DNA of 64,000 bases, taken from NCBI GenBank assembly GCA_027486755.1, contig JAIXOM010000004.1:57123-121122 (forward strand), in the 5' to 3' direction. The stretch comes from Comamonadaceae bacterium (GTDB lineage Bacteria > Pseudomonadota > Gammaproteobacteria > Burkholderiales > Burkholderiaceae_C). Under the pieces are notes generated by a model. The model worked only from the letters and a program-made list of their open reading frames with translations, made no database searches and was not told the DNA's origin. Position 1 is the first letter of the stretch, and each line of letters starts with the position of its first letter. Below, piece after piece: positions 38,414 to 46,524 of the stretch. The position numbers were made by a program, and so were the translations under genes.

Positions 38414-39058
38414 TCAGGTGCGTTGCACCCCGACCGGCAAGTTCGCTGCGTCGTCCCAGTCCGAGCCTTGGAACCAGGCGCCGCCTTGCAGATGGTCGCG
38501 CAGCATGGGCAAGGCATCGAGCCCCCAGAACAGCCTGCCCTCGGAGGCCAGCGTCGGCACACCGAAGACGCCGGCGGCAATCGCCTGCTCTGAGGCGGCT
38601 TTGAGCCGCTGCTTGACCTGCTCGCCCGCAGGATCGAGCACGGGCTGCAGCCGCTGCGTTAAATCAGCCAAACGCTGCGGATCGTTGGGGTCACCCCCTT
38701 CGGCCCAGACATGACGAAAAACAGTTTCGCAGACCCAACGCTTGGGCTGGCCGTCATGGCTGCAGGCCAGTGACAGGCGCAAGAGCGCCAGCGGGTTGAA
38801 AGGATGGGTCGCCGGCATGACAATCGGCGTGCCCTGGGCCTGCGCCAGCCACGACACATGACGGTAGGTCCATTCGCGCTTGGGCTTGAGCTCGGCCGGC
38901 CCCAGATTGCCGTGCGCCTTGAGCATGCTGGCAAACAGCACCGGCTGGTAACTGACCGCATGGCTGATGCCCTCGAGCGCCAGCGGCAGCCGCTCAAAAG
39001 CCAGGTAGGCATAGGGCGAGATGAAGTCGAGGTAAAACGTCAGGCGCTTGAGTGACAT
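38414..39058 (-). CDS. 2-hydroxychromene-2-carboxylate isomerase family (DsbA-like)
   Basis: A 214-residue thioredoxin-fold protein of the DsbA-like HCCA isomerase group (NahD-like, glutathione-S-transferase kappa relatives). It opens LTFYLDFISPYAYLAFERLP, the usual SPYxYLAF catalytic serine region, and ends AAGVFGVPTLASEGRLFWGLD, with FGVP typical of the fold. NahD isomerises a naphthalene-pathway intermediate with glutathione; most chromosomal relatives have unknown substrates. I start at ATG 39058. It is the last gene of a minus-strand run that includes leucine-catabolism genes, so a role in an acyl/aromatic side route is possible. Confidence 0.88.
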   Translation of the reverse strand: MSLKRLTFYLDFISPYAYLAFERLPLALEGISHAVSYQPVLFASMLKAHGNLGPAELKPKREWTYRHVSWLAQAQGTPIVMPATHPFNPLALLRLSLACSHDGQPKRWVCETVFRHVWAEGGDPNDPQRLADLTQRLQPVLDPAGEQVKQRLKAASEQAIAAGVFGVPTLASEGRLFWGLDALPMLRDHLQGGAWFQGSDWDDAANLPVGVQRT

Positions 39059-39083
39059 AGCAAGGCTCCTTGGGTGCAGCGCC

Positions 39084-39812
39084 TCAATGCGGCGCAGCAG
39101 CGCGCTCGCCAATCGTCTGCCAGATGCCGCGTCGTGCCGGCGGCGCCAGGCTGCTCCATGCGGCAATTTCGTCGAGGGAGCGCAGGCAGCCTACGCACCA
39201 GCCCGAGGTCTCGTCCATGCGGCACACCGAGATACAGGGCGAAGGCGGGTCCCCGGCAGGCTCGCACTGCACACAGGCCGCGCGCGCCCGCAGCAAGGCC
39301 CGCGCCCGCGCGGCCGGCGCCAAAGGGTTGCTGGCCACGTCATCAAGCCGGGCTCGCATGAGCAGGGCCAACTGCGCTGGCGCGGCGGCAAACACCGCAT
39401 GCGGGTGACCGGCGGCGGCCCAGACCTGCTCGAAACGGAACAGGCTCAAATCCAAGACTTGGACGAGTTGGCTGACATGGGCCACCGGGCTGACCCCGCC
39501 AATGGCAAAGCCTGTCCGTTCACGCACGAAGTCGGGGTCGGCACGGCCCAGTTTTTGGCCGGGGGCACAGACCTGGGCTGCGAGTTTTTTTTCATCGACC
39601 CGCTGGTCGCCCGAGGTCACCACCATCACCGCCGCGTTGTCGGGAAGGCGGCGAAACACGATGCTCTTGGCAATCTGGCCCAATTGCACACCCAGGGCGT
39701 CGGCCGCCTCCTGCGCGGTGCGCGCCGAGGCGTCGAGCAGGCGTGGCGCATGGGCATGGCCGCGCGCGGCCAGCCAGGCCGCTACCGGCCGCGCCGACTC
39801 GGGCAGGCTCAT
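39084..39812 (-). CDS. YbaK/EbsC aminoacyl-tRNA deacylase-like domain fused to DUF1289
   Basis: A 242-residue two-domain protein. Residues 1-155 are a YbaK/EbsC domain (trans-editing deacylase type: RLLDASARTAQEAADALGVQ, IVFRRLPDNAAVMVVTSGDQ, GFAIGGVSPVAH). Residues about 183-240 are a DUF1289 domain, a small cysteine-rich module: PPSPCISVCRMDETSGWCVG then CLRSLDEIAAW, with four or five cysteines. DUF1289 is usually a separate 60-70-residue protein. The start ATG 39812 overlaps the mvaB stop. The fusion may be lineage-specific; it suggests that a metal or cluster-binding module works with a tRNA editing domain. Confidence 0.87.
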   Translation of the reverse strand: MSLPESARPVAAWLAARGHAHAPRLLDASARTAQEAADALGVQLGQIAKSIVFRRLPDNAAVMVVTSGDQRVDEKKLAAQVCAPGQKLGRADPDFVRERTGFAIGGVSPVAHVSQLVQVLDLSLFRFEQVWAAAGHPHAVFAAAPAQLALLMRARLDDVASNPLAPAARARALLRARAACVQCEPAGDPPSPCISVCRMDETSGWCVGCLRSLDEIAAWSSLAPPARRGIWQTIGERAAAPH

Positions 39813-40729
39813 GCGGCGCGCTTGTTGAGCAGCGCAGTCGCTGCGCGCGAATTGGGCTTGCGCTGCAGGAAATCGCTGATGAACACCCCGGCGTCAATCA
39901 GCTTGTCGAGGTCAATGCCGGTCTCTATACCCATGCCGTGCAGCAGATAGACCACGTCTTCGGTCGCGACATTGCCGGTCGCTCCCTTGGCATACGGGCA
40001 GCCGCCCAGGCCGGCCGAAGAGCTGTCGTACTGCCAGATGCCCATCTCCAGGCAAGCCACGGTGTTGGCCAGGGCCTGACCATAGGTATCGTGAAAATGG
40101 CCCGACACATCGGCCAGGTCGTAGTGCTTGAGCGTGGCCTCCATGGCGCGCTGCACCTTGCGGGGCGTGCCCATGCCAACGGTATCGGCCACGCCGGCAT
40201 GCTGCACGCCAATGGCCTTCATCAGGCGGGCCACCTCGCCCACCGCCTCGGGCGGCACCTCGCCCTGGTAGGGGCAGCCGACCGCCACCGAGATGGCGCC
40301 GCGCACATAAATACCTGCGCTGCGGGCCTTCTCAACCACCGGGGCAAAGCGCTCAATGCTCTCGGCGATCGAGCAGTTGATGTTGCGCTGACTGAAGGCC
40401 TCGCTGGCGGCGGCAAACACCACCACCTCATCGGGCCAATGCTCGCGCGGGGCCGACAGCGCCGCTTCCAGGCCCTTGAGGTTGGGCACCAGTACCGAGT
40501 AGCGCACATCGGGCCTGCGCTCAATACCGGCCATGACCTGGGCGTTGTCGGCCATCTGCGGCACCCATTTGGGGCTGACAAAGCTGGTGACTTCGATTTC
40601 CTTCAGGCCTGCGTCCTGCAGCCGGTGCACCAGTTCAATCTTGACCTCGGCCGGCACCTGGCCTTTTTCGTTTTGCAGTCCGTCACGCGGACCGACATCG
40701 ACCAATTTGACTTTAGCGGGCATGTTCAT
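39809..40729 (-). CDS. mvaB: Hydroxymethylglutaryl-CoA lyase
   Basis: A 306-residue HMG-CoA lyase, last step of leucine degradation: 3-hydroxy-3-methylglutaryl-CoA to acetoacetate and acetyl-CoA. The DRE-TIM barrel motif DVGPRDGLQNEKGQVPAEVK is near the start, metal-binding histidines occur in SGHFHDTYGQALAN, and the signature GLGGCPYAKGATGNVATEDV with the catalytic cysteine is present. The length is standard. It lies in the minus-strand liu cluster after mccA and ghrA, and its stop overlaps the YbaK-DUF1289 gene by four bases. Confidence 0.96.
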   Translation of the reverse strand: MNMPAKVKLVDVGPRDGLQNEKGQVPAEVKIELVHRLQDAGLKEIEVTSFVSPKWVPQMADNAQVMAGIERRPDVRYSVLVPNLKGLEAALSAPREHWPDEVVVFAAASEAFSQRNINCSIAESIERFAPVVEKARSAGIYVRGAISVAVGCPYQGEVPPEAVGEVARLMKAIGVQHAGVADTVGMGTPRKVQRAMEATLKHYDLADVSGHFHDTYGQALANTVACLEMGIWQYDSSSAGLGGCPYAKGATGNVATEDVVYLLHGMGIETGIDLDKLIDAGVFISDFLQRKPNSRAATALLNKRAA

Positions 40730-40758
40730 CGCAGTTTCTCCAGGGTGCGCTGTGGTTT

Positions 40759-41688
40759 TCAGTATCCTACTTGCGGCCGCACCAGACCGCCCAGGCTCTC
40801 AGGCTTGGCCCCTGCTTGCAGGGCGGCCATCTTGGCAACCATCTGACTCAGGCTCTCCTGCTGCAGAGTGCGCGCCGAGGTATGGGGCGTGATGCGGATG
40901 CGCGGCTCGCGCCAAAAGGGATGCTCTGCAGGCAGCGGCTCCTGGCGAAACACATCCAGCAGGGCGCCGACGAGGTGCCGATTGTCCAGCAAAGCCAGCA
41001 AGTCTTCGTCAACCAGGTGACGGCCACGCGCCACGTTGATCAAATAGGCGCCAGGCAGCAGACGCGACAGGCTGCTGCGGTTGAGGATGTTCTCGGTCTC
41101 GGGGGTCAAAGGCAGCAGATTGACCAGCACCCGGCTGCCCGCCAGAAATTCGTGCCACTGCTCGGGGCCGGCGAAGGTCTGCACGCCCTCCATGTGCTTG
41201 GGTGTGCGACTCCAGCCGCGCAAGGGAAAGTCAAAAGCCTGCAGGCCGCGCAGCACCCGCTGCCCCAACACGCCCAGCCCCATCACACCCACCGGACACT
41301 GCGCGCGCGGCTGGGGCTGGCGCTGCTGCCAACGGCCGGCCTGGGCATCGGCCTGGACCGCATCGAGCTCACGGTAGAAACGAATGACGGCCTGGGCGAC
41401 GTATTCGGCCATCTGCACCGCCATCCCGGCGTCGTCCAGCCGGAACACCGGCACGCCGGCCGGCAGGCGCAGCTTGAGCAGGGCGTCGACGCCGGCGGCG
41501 ATGTTGAACAGGGCTTTGAGACGCGGCTGCTCGTCCAGCAGCTGCTGGGGCGGCGCCCAGACCAGGGCGTAGTCGGCCTGCGGAGCGCCGGGCTGCCACA
41601 GAGCGACATCGGCCTGCGGGAAGGCCAGCCGCAAGGCAGCCAGCCAGGGCTCGGGGTCAAGGGTGAGGTCGTGAAAGAGGATGCGCAT
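40759..41688 (-). CDS. ghrA: Glyoxylate/hydroxypyruvate reductase A
   Basis: A 309-residue D-2-hydroxyacid dehydrogenase of the GhrA type, reducing glyoxylate or hydroxypyruvate with NAD(P)H. The NAD-binding motif GVMGLGVLGQRVLRGLQAFD is at about residue 134, NVARGRHLVDEDLLALLDN carries the catalytic arginine, and GALLDVFRQEPLPAEHPFW carries the acidic partner; RITPHTSA holds the catalytic histidine. E. coli GhrA has 312 residues. It lies between mvaB and mccA on the same strand; with aceK and acetyl-CoA-producing genes nearby, removal of glyoxylate is a plausible role. A copy of the dispersed palindromic repeat follows its start. Confidence 0.92.
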   Translation of the reverse strand: MRILFHDLTLDPEPWLAALRLAFPQADVALWQPGAPQADYALVWAPPQQLLDEQPRLKALFNIAAGVDALLKLRLPAGVPVFRLDDAGMAVQMAEYVAQAVIRFYRELDAVQADAQAGRWQQRQPQPRAQCPVGVMGLGVLGQRVLRGLQAFDFPLRGWSRTPKHMEGVQTFAGPEQWHEFLAGSRVLVNLLPLTPETENILNRSSLSRLLPGAYLINVARGRHLVDEDLLALLDNRHLVGALLDVFRQEPLPAEHPFWREPRIRITPHTSARTLQQESLSQMVAKMAALQAGAKPESLGGLVRPQVGY

Positions 41689-41695
41689 GGTGTTC

Positions 41696-41724
41696 CATCT
41701 CCCTCTCCCAGAGGGGGAGGGAGT
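41696..41724 (-). repeat. Dispersed palindromic repeat, copy R9 (shortened)
   Basis: CATCTCCCTCTCCCAGAGGG then GGAGGGAGT, in the gap between mccA and ghrA. It lacks the CACCCCTGC arm of full copies. Confidence 0.6.
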
Positions 41725-41732
41725 AAAAACAA

Positions 41733-43736
41733 TCAGCCCGCCATTTTCAGCAGTTCTGCCCCTTCGGCCACCTGGTCGCCGGCTGCGTACATCAGTTCGC
41801 CCACTTCGCCATCGGCCGGTGCGGCGATGGTGTGTTCCATCTTCATCGCCTCCATCACCGCCAATGCCTGGCCCTTGCTGACCTTCTGACCGGCTTGGAC
41901 CAAAAAGCCGATGATCTTGCCCGGCATGGGCGCCGTCAAACGACCGCCCTCCTGCGAGCCCTGCCCCGCTTGGGCCAGGGGGTCGATCAGTGCCATTCGG
42001 GTCGCGCCGTGTGGCGTAAAGATATGGGCCTGCTGGCCCTGCCAGTACAAGCGCGTGCGCACAGCAGGCGAGCCCCAGCCCACCAGCAGATCCTCGCCCC
42101 GCGGCTCGAAGCGCAGGGCCTGAGCTAGAGCGTCGCCCAAGGCCAGGTGCAGACTACCGTCGCGCTGGTAGCTCAGCTGCGCGCGCAGCGTCTGCTCGCC
42201 ATACTCAAATTCAAAGCGGCGCTGCGCCACGCCGTGCGAGCGCCAGCCGTCTCTGGCACTGAAGGGGTCTTCGCCCGCCAGGGCCTGCTCGGCCTGCAGC
42301 ACATGCGCCACCACAGCGGCCACGGCCAGGGGCGCGCCCACCTTGTCCTGGTTAAAGAGCTGCGCCGCTTCGCGGGGTATCAGTGCGGTGTCCAGCTTGG
42401 CCTGAGCAAAAGACTCGGTGGCCAGCACATGGCGCAGGAACTGAACATTGGTCGATAGACCGACGATGTGCAGTTCCGAGAGCGCCTGGTCCAGCCGGGC
42501 CAGCGCTTGTTCGCGTGTGTCGCCATGCACGATGAGCTTGGCCACCATGGAGTCGTAAAACGGACTGATGGCATCGCCCTCGCGCACGCCGTCGTCAATG
42601 CGCACCGTGCCCAGCTCAAAGCTGGTGCAGGCCGGCTTGCCATAGACGTGCAGCGTGCCGGTGGCGGGCAGGAACTGCTTGTCTGGGTTTTCGGCGCAGA
42701 TGCGCGCCTCAATCGCGTGGCCGCGCATCGGGATCTGCTCCTGCGACAGCGGCAGGGGCTCGCCCGAGGCCACGCGCAATTGCCACTCGACCAGGTCCAG
42801 ACCGGTGATGGCCTCGGTCACCGGGTGCTCAACCTGTAGCCGCGTGTTCATCTCCATGAAATAAAAACGCATGGACTCGGGTTGGTCATAGGCGGTCTGC
42901 TCGACGATGAATTCCACCGTGCCCGCGCCCACATAGCCCACCGCCAGCGCGGCGGCCACCGCCGCCTCGCCCATGCGCTTGCGCAGGTGCTCACTCATGC
43001 CGGGGGCGGGCGCTTCCTCCAGCACCTTCTGGTGGCGGCGCTGTACCGAGCAGTCGCGCTCGTGGAGGTAGACGCAGCGGCCGTGGCTGTCGGCAAACAC
43101 TTGGATCTCGATGTGGCGCGGGCGCTGCACGTATTTCTCGATCAGCACCGCGTCGTCGCCAAAGCTGTTGATGGCCTCGCGCTTGCAACTGGCCAGAGCC
43201 TCGGCAAAGTCGGCCGACTGCTCGACCGCGCGCATCCCCTTGCCGCCGCCGCCAGCACTGGCCTTGATCAGCACCGGGTAGCCGATGTGGTCGGCCTCGG
43301 CCTGCAACAGGGCCGCGTCCTGTTTGGCGCCGTGGTAGCCAGGAACCAGCGGCACACCGGCTTGATCCATCAGCCGTTTGGACTCGGCCTTCAGGCCCAT
43401 GGCCGCAATCGCCGAGGCGGGCGGGCCGATGAAGACCAGGCCGGCATCGGCACAGGCCTGGGCAAATTCTTCGTTCTCGCTGAGGAATCCGTAGCCCGGG
43501 TGAATAGCCTGCGCGCCCGTGGCCTGAGCGGCCGCGATGATGCGCTGCCACTGCAGGTAGCTGTCCTTGGGCGCCGAGCCGCCGATGTGCAGCGCCTCGT
43601 CGCAAGCGGCCACATGCTTGGCCTGGGCATCAGCGTCGGAATACACGGCTACCGTCTGCACGCCCAGGCGGCGCGCAGTAGCAGCGACCCGACATGCGAT
43701 CTCGCCACGATTGGCAATCAGGATTTTCTTGAACAT
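41733..43736 (-). CDS. mccA: 3-methylcrotonyl-CoA carboxylase, biotin-containing alpha subunit
   Basis: A 667-residue biotin-dependent carboxylase alpha chain (LiuD). The biotin carboxylase domain begins FKKILIANRGEIACRVAATA, has the ATP-grasp glycine loop GGGGKGMRAVE and RDCSVQRRHQKVLEEAPAPG, and the EMNTRLQVEHPVTE active-site segment. The C-terminal biotinyl domain carries EAMKMEH with the biotinylated lysine at about 632. With the beta subunit encoded at 46525-48132 it carboxylates 3-methylcrotonyl-CoA in leucine breakdown. I start at ATG 43736. Related propionyl/acetyl-CoA carboxylases look similar, but the liu neighbours support this assignment. Confidence 0.93.
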   Translation of the reverse strand: MFKKILIANRGEIACRVAATARRLGVQTVAVYSDADAQAKHVAACDEALHIGGSAPKDSYLQWQRIIAAAQATGAQAIHPGYGFLSENEEFAQACADAGLVFIGPPASAIAAMGLKAESKRLMDQAGVPLVPGYHGAKQDAALLQAEADHIGYPVLIKASAGGGGKGMRAVEQSADFAEALASCKREAINSFGDDAVLIEKYVQRPRHIEIQVFADSHGRCVYLHERDCSVQRRHQKVLEEAPAPGMSEHLRKRMGEAAVAAALAVGYVGAGTVEFIVEQTAYDQPESMRFYFMEMNTRLQVEHPVTEAITGLDLVEWQLRVASGEPLPLSQEQIPMRGHAIEARICAENPDKQFLPATGTLHVYGKPACTSFELGTVRIDDGVREGDAISPFYDSMVAKLIVHGDTREQALARLDQALSELHIVGLSTNVQFLRHVLATESFAQAKLDTALIPREAAQLFNQDKVGAPLAVAAVVAHVLQAEQALAGEDPFSARDGWRSHGVAQRRFEFEYGEQTLRAQLSYQRDGSLHLALGDALAQALRFEPRGEDLLVGWGSPAVRTRLYWQGQQAHIFTPHGATRMALIDPLAQAGQGSQEGGRLTAPMPGKIIGFLVQAGQKVSKGQALAVMEAMKMEHTIAAPADGEVGELMYAAGDQVAEGAELLKMAG

Positions 43737-43749
43737 CTTGGTTTCCTCG

Positions 43750-44532
43750 TTAGACGAGCCAGTTGGCAGGACGCTTGCCCAGAAAGGACTGCAAGCCTTC
43801 CTTGCCCTCGCCGCTCGCGCGGATGTCGGCAATGCGGCGAGCCGTCTCGGCGCGCAGCTCAGCGCTCAGAGGCTGCCCGCCGACATCGCGCACCAACTGC
43901 TTGCAAGCCCGGACCGCTGCCGGTCCATTGGCCGCCAAGGCGGCTACGATTTCGGCCACCTTGGCATCCAGCGCCTCGGGCTCGCACAGCTCATGCACCA
44001 TGCCCAAGGCATGGGCCTGCGCCGCACTGAAGCGCTCGGCCGTGACAAAGTAGCGCCGCGCTGCCTGCGCACCCATGGCCCGCACCACATAGGGGCTGAT
44101 GGTGGCTGGCGACAGACCCAGGCGGGCTTCAGACAGGCAGAAGGTGACATTGATGCTGGCCACCAACACATCGCAGATGGCCGCAAGGCCCATGCCGCCG
44201 GCGTAGCAGTCGCCGTGCACACGGCCGACCACCGGCACCGGGCATTGGTCCAGGGCCCAGAGCATGTCGGCCAGCTTTTGCGCATCAGCGCGGTTTTGCT
44301 CCCAGCTGTAGTCAGCCATGGCCCGCATCCAGTTGAGGTCAGCGCCGGCGCAAAAGGCCTTGCCGCGTGCGCCCAGTTGCACCACCCGCAGTTGCGGCTC
44401 GCTTGCCAACTGGACAAAGGTTTGGGTGAGCTCGGCAATCACCTCGTCGTTGAAGGCGTTGCGCACATCTGGGCGGTTGAGCCAGACCTGGGCCACGTGG
44501 GCTGAAGGGCGGATGAGTTCGAGGGTGTTCAT
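43750..44532 (-). CDS. liuC: Enoyl-CoA hydratase, probably methylglutaconyl-CoA hydratase
   Basis: A 260-residue crotonase-family protein, placed between the carboxylase alpha chain and an acyl-CoA dehydrogenase. It should hydrate 3-methylglutaconyl-CoA to HMG-CoA (LiuC). Crotonase marks: VQLGARGKAFCAGADLNWMR forms the first oxyanion-hole loop, RVHGDCYAGGMGLAAICDVL the second, and SEARLGLSPATISPYVVRAM follows. The NWMRAM pattern after ADL is common in this subgroup. Thirteen bases separate it from mccA. The family assignment is certain; the specific substrate rests on cluster context. Confidence 0.92.
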   Translation of the reverse strand: MNTLELIRPSAHVAQVWLNRPDVRNAFNDEVIAELTQTFVQLASEPQLRVVQLGARGKAFCAGADLNWMRAMADYSWEQNRADAQKLADMLWALDQCPVPVVGRVHGDCYAGGMGLAAICDVLVASINVTFCLSEARLGLSPATISPYVVRAMGAQAARRYFVTAERFSAAQAHALGMVHELCEPEALDAKVAEIVAALAANGPAAVRACKQLVRDVGGQPLSAELRAETARRIADIRASGEGKEGLQSFLGKRPANWLV

Positions 44533-44588
44533 GTTCGAGGTCCTTATTCTTGGGTCTAGGCGAGGATGTTTGTTGTGGTGAGACCGGT

Positions 44589-44624
44589 GCCCTCACCCCT
44601 GCCCTCTCCCAGAGGGAGAGGGAG
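44589..44624 (-). repeat. Dispersed palindromic repeat, copy R10
   Basis: CCCTCACCCCTGCCCTCTCC then CAGAGGGAGAGGGAG, occupying the gap between the acyl-CoA dehydrogenase stop and liuC start. Confidence 0.75.
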
Positions 44625-44631
44625 AAAAACT

Positions 44632-45768
44632 TCAGTAGCGTTTGGCCACCTCTTCGAGCATCACCTCAGTAGCGCCGCCGCCTATGGCCAGTACCCGTGC
44701 GTCGCGCCACAGGCGCTCGACCGCAGTCTCGCGGATGTAGCCCATGCCGCCGTGAAATTGCTGGCAGGTCTGCACCACCTCGTTGACCAGCTCGCCCGTC
44801 AAGGCCTTGAGCATGGAAACTTCCTGCACGATGTCATGGCCCTGCGTCACCGACCAGGCGCAGTGGTACATGAACTGGCGGGCAGCGCGGGTCTTAGCGT
44901 CCAGCATGGATAGACGCTGGCGTATGGTCTGCTGGTCCCACAGCGTGCCGCCAAAGGCCTGGCGCTGGCGCACATGGTCCAGCGTCAGCTTGAGCGCCTG
45001 CTGGCAATGGCCCACCGCCATGGCGCCCAAGGCAATGCGCTCGGTCTGGAAATTTTTCATCACCGAGTAAAAGCCCTTGTGCTCCTGGCCCAGGAGGTTG
45101 GCGGCCGGAACGCGCACTTGGTCGAACACCAGCTCGGCGGTGTCGGAGCTGAGCCAGCCGGTCTTTTTGAGAGCGCGGCCCACCGTAAACCCGGGCGTGC
45201 CCTTGTCGACGATGAACATGGACATGTCCCTCTTGCCCGGCCCGGTCTTGGCCGCCACGAAGTACACATCGGCATGCACGCCATTGGTGATGAACATCTT
45301 GGTGCCGTTGATCACCCACTCGTCGCCCTCGCGGCGGGCGCTGGTGCGGATGCCGGCCACGTCCGAGCCCGCGCCCGGCTCGCTGATGCCGACCGCGCTG
45401 ATGCATTCTCCGGCCGTGATACGCGGCATGTATTTGACCTTTTGCTCGGGGGTGCCTGCGTGGTGCAAATGCGGGCTGGCCATGTCGGTGTGGACCAGCA
45501 CGGTAATGATGAAGCCGGCAAAGGTGGACTGCGAGAGCGCTTCGGCAAACACCAGGTTGGTCAGCGCATCGCCCTCACCACCGCCGTACTGGCCTTCGTA
45601 CATCAGGCCCAGCAGGCCCGCTCGCCCCATGCGCTGCAAGACCTCGCGCGGCACCATGCCCTGCACTTCCCAGGCCTGAGCATGGGGCTCGACCTCCTTG
45701 GCAATGAAGCGGGCCACCTGCTCGCGCAGCAGGGCGTGTTCCGGGGTATCGTAAATGGTGCTTTGCAT
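44632..45768 (-). CDS. Acyl-CoA dehydrogenase (IVD/AtuD-like active-site placement)
   Basis: A 378-residue flavoprotein acyl-CoA dehydrogenase. FAD/substrate motifs [20 protein letters not shown] and EWVINGTKMFITNG are present, and FHGGMGYIRETAVERLWRDA lies near the C-terminus. The usual catalytic glutamate position (YEGT in medium-chain enzymes) reads IGGGATE, while FQTERIALGA carries a glutamate in the helix-G position used by isovaleryl- and long-chain/citronellyl-type enzymes. A branched substrate is therefore likely. It belongs to the liu gene run and is bounded by repeat R10 and the vapBC pair. A standard IVD is encoded at 58072-59256, so this is a second, distinct enzyme. Confidence 0.9.
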   Translation of the reverse strand: MQSTIYDTPEHALLREQVARFIAKEVEPHAQAWEVQGMVPREVLQRMGRAGLLGLMYEGQYGGGEGDALTNLVFAEALSQSTFAGFIITVLVHTDMASPHLHHAGTPEQKVKYMPRITAGECISAVGISEPGAGSDVAGIRTSARREGDEWVINGTKMFITNGVHADVYFVAAKTGPGKRDMSMFIVDKGTPGFTVGRALKKTGWLSSDTAELVFDQVRVPAANLLGQEHKGFYSVMKNFQTERIALGAMAVGHCQQALKLTLDHVRQRQAFGGTLWDQQTIRQRLSMLDAKTRAARQFMYHCAWSVTQGHDIVQEVSMLKALTGELVNEVVQTCQQFHGGMGYIRETAVERLWRDARVLAIGGGATEVMLEEVAKRY

Positions 45769-45823
45769 GGTCTCGTGTCGATCAGGCTTACTGTGGAAGG
45801 AGATAAATCAGTGTTGCGACTGC

Positions 45824-46225
45824 TCAGTGCATCCAGCCGCGCAGTCCGCGCAGACTTTCAAAAGCCTGGAAATCTCGGTCGCGGTGCAGCAGGGCGTAGT
45901 CGTGCTCAATGCAGAAACTCGCCACCAGCACGTCGATGCCGCCTCGCACTGTGAAGCCCTGGGCGCGCAGACTGCGATAGTGCTGTGCGGCGACCTCGGC
46001 AAGCCGGATGTTGCTGGCATCGACCAAGTCCAGGGTTTCCAGCAAGGCCCTGGCCTCCCGATAGCTGCGCTCCTGGCGAAAACCTCTGAGCACCTCGAAG
46101 AACACGAGATCGGGCACCACGATGCGGACTTCGCCTTGCTCGAGCAGGGACGCGAGCATCTCCACAGCCGGGTGGTCGGCATCGTTGAAAAAGTCGATCC
46201 AGACGCTCGAATCAACGACCAGCAT
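45824..46225 (-). CDS. vapC: PIN-domain toxin (VapC family)
   Basis: A 133-residue PIN-domain ribonuclease toxin. The motif MLVVDSSVWIDFFNDADH opens the protein with the first aspartate; VPDLVFFEVLRGFRQE has the glutamate, GGIDVLVASFCIEHD the third acidic residue, and LLHRDRDFQAF the fourth. It overlaps the vapB gene by 14 bases in another frame. The pair sits between the beta-carboxylase and acyl-CoA dehydrogenase genes, inside an otherwise continuous leucine-degradation set. Confidence 0.93.
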   Translation of the reverse strand: MLVVDSSVWIDFFNDADHPAVEMLASLLEQGEVRIVVPDLVFFEVLRGFRQERSYREARALLETLDLVDASNIRLAEVAAQHYRSLRAQGFTVRGGIDVLVASFCIEHDYALLHRDRDFQAFESLRGLRGWMH

Positions 46226-46487
46226 GGGGTTTGCGTTTGCTCGGTGTAGGAATATCGGGGGATGGCTCCTGCACCTGGTGAACTGCCTCGGGTGCGGGCT
46301 GGGTCCAGTCGATGCTTTCGTCGCCCTCCCACTTGAGCTTGCCCCGCCACTTGAGCACCTCGCGGTAGGCGGCCTGGCGTGCCAAGAGCTTCAAGCCGGC
46401 CTCCACCGCCTGTTTCTTGGTGGTGTAAGGCCCGGCCTGCATGGCTTTGGCCATGAGTTGATCGTCAATATCGATGTTTGTGCGCAT
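46212..46487 (-). CDS. vapB: VapB-family antitoxin
   Basis: A 91-residue antitoxin of the VapB family (DUF2191 type). It starts MRTNIDIDDQLMAKAMQAGP and continues TTKKQAVEAGLKLLARQAAY, the usual ribbon-helix-helix, then an acidic and Trp-rich toxin-binding part (KLKWEGDESIDWTQPAP) and a longer, Pro/Lys tail than usual. GATGTG (46488-46493) and CACATC (46514-46519) directly upstream form a dyad that may be its operator. It overlaps vapC by 14 bases. Confidence 0.92.
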   Translation of the reverse strand: MRTNIDIDDQLMAKAMQAGPYTTKKQAVEAGLKLLARQAAYREVLKWRGKLKWEGDESIDWTQPAPEAVHQVQEPSPDIPTPSKRKPHAGR

Positions 46488-46524
46488 GATGTGTATGAAG
46501 TTCTTACCCTATGCACATCGTACA

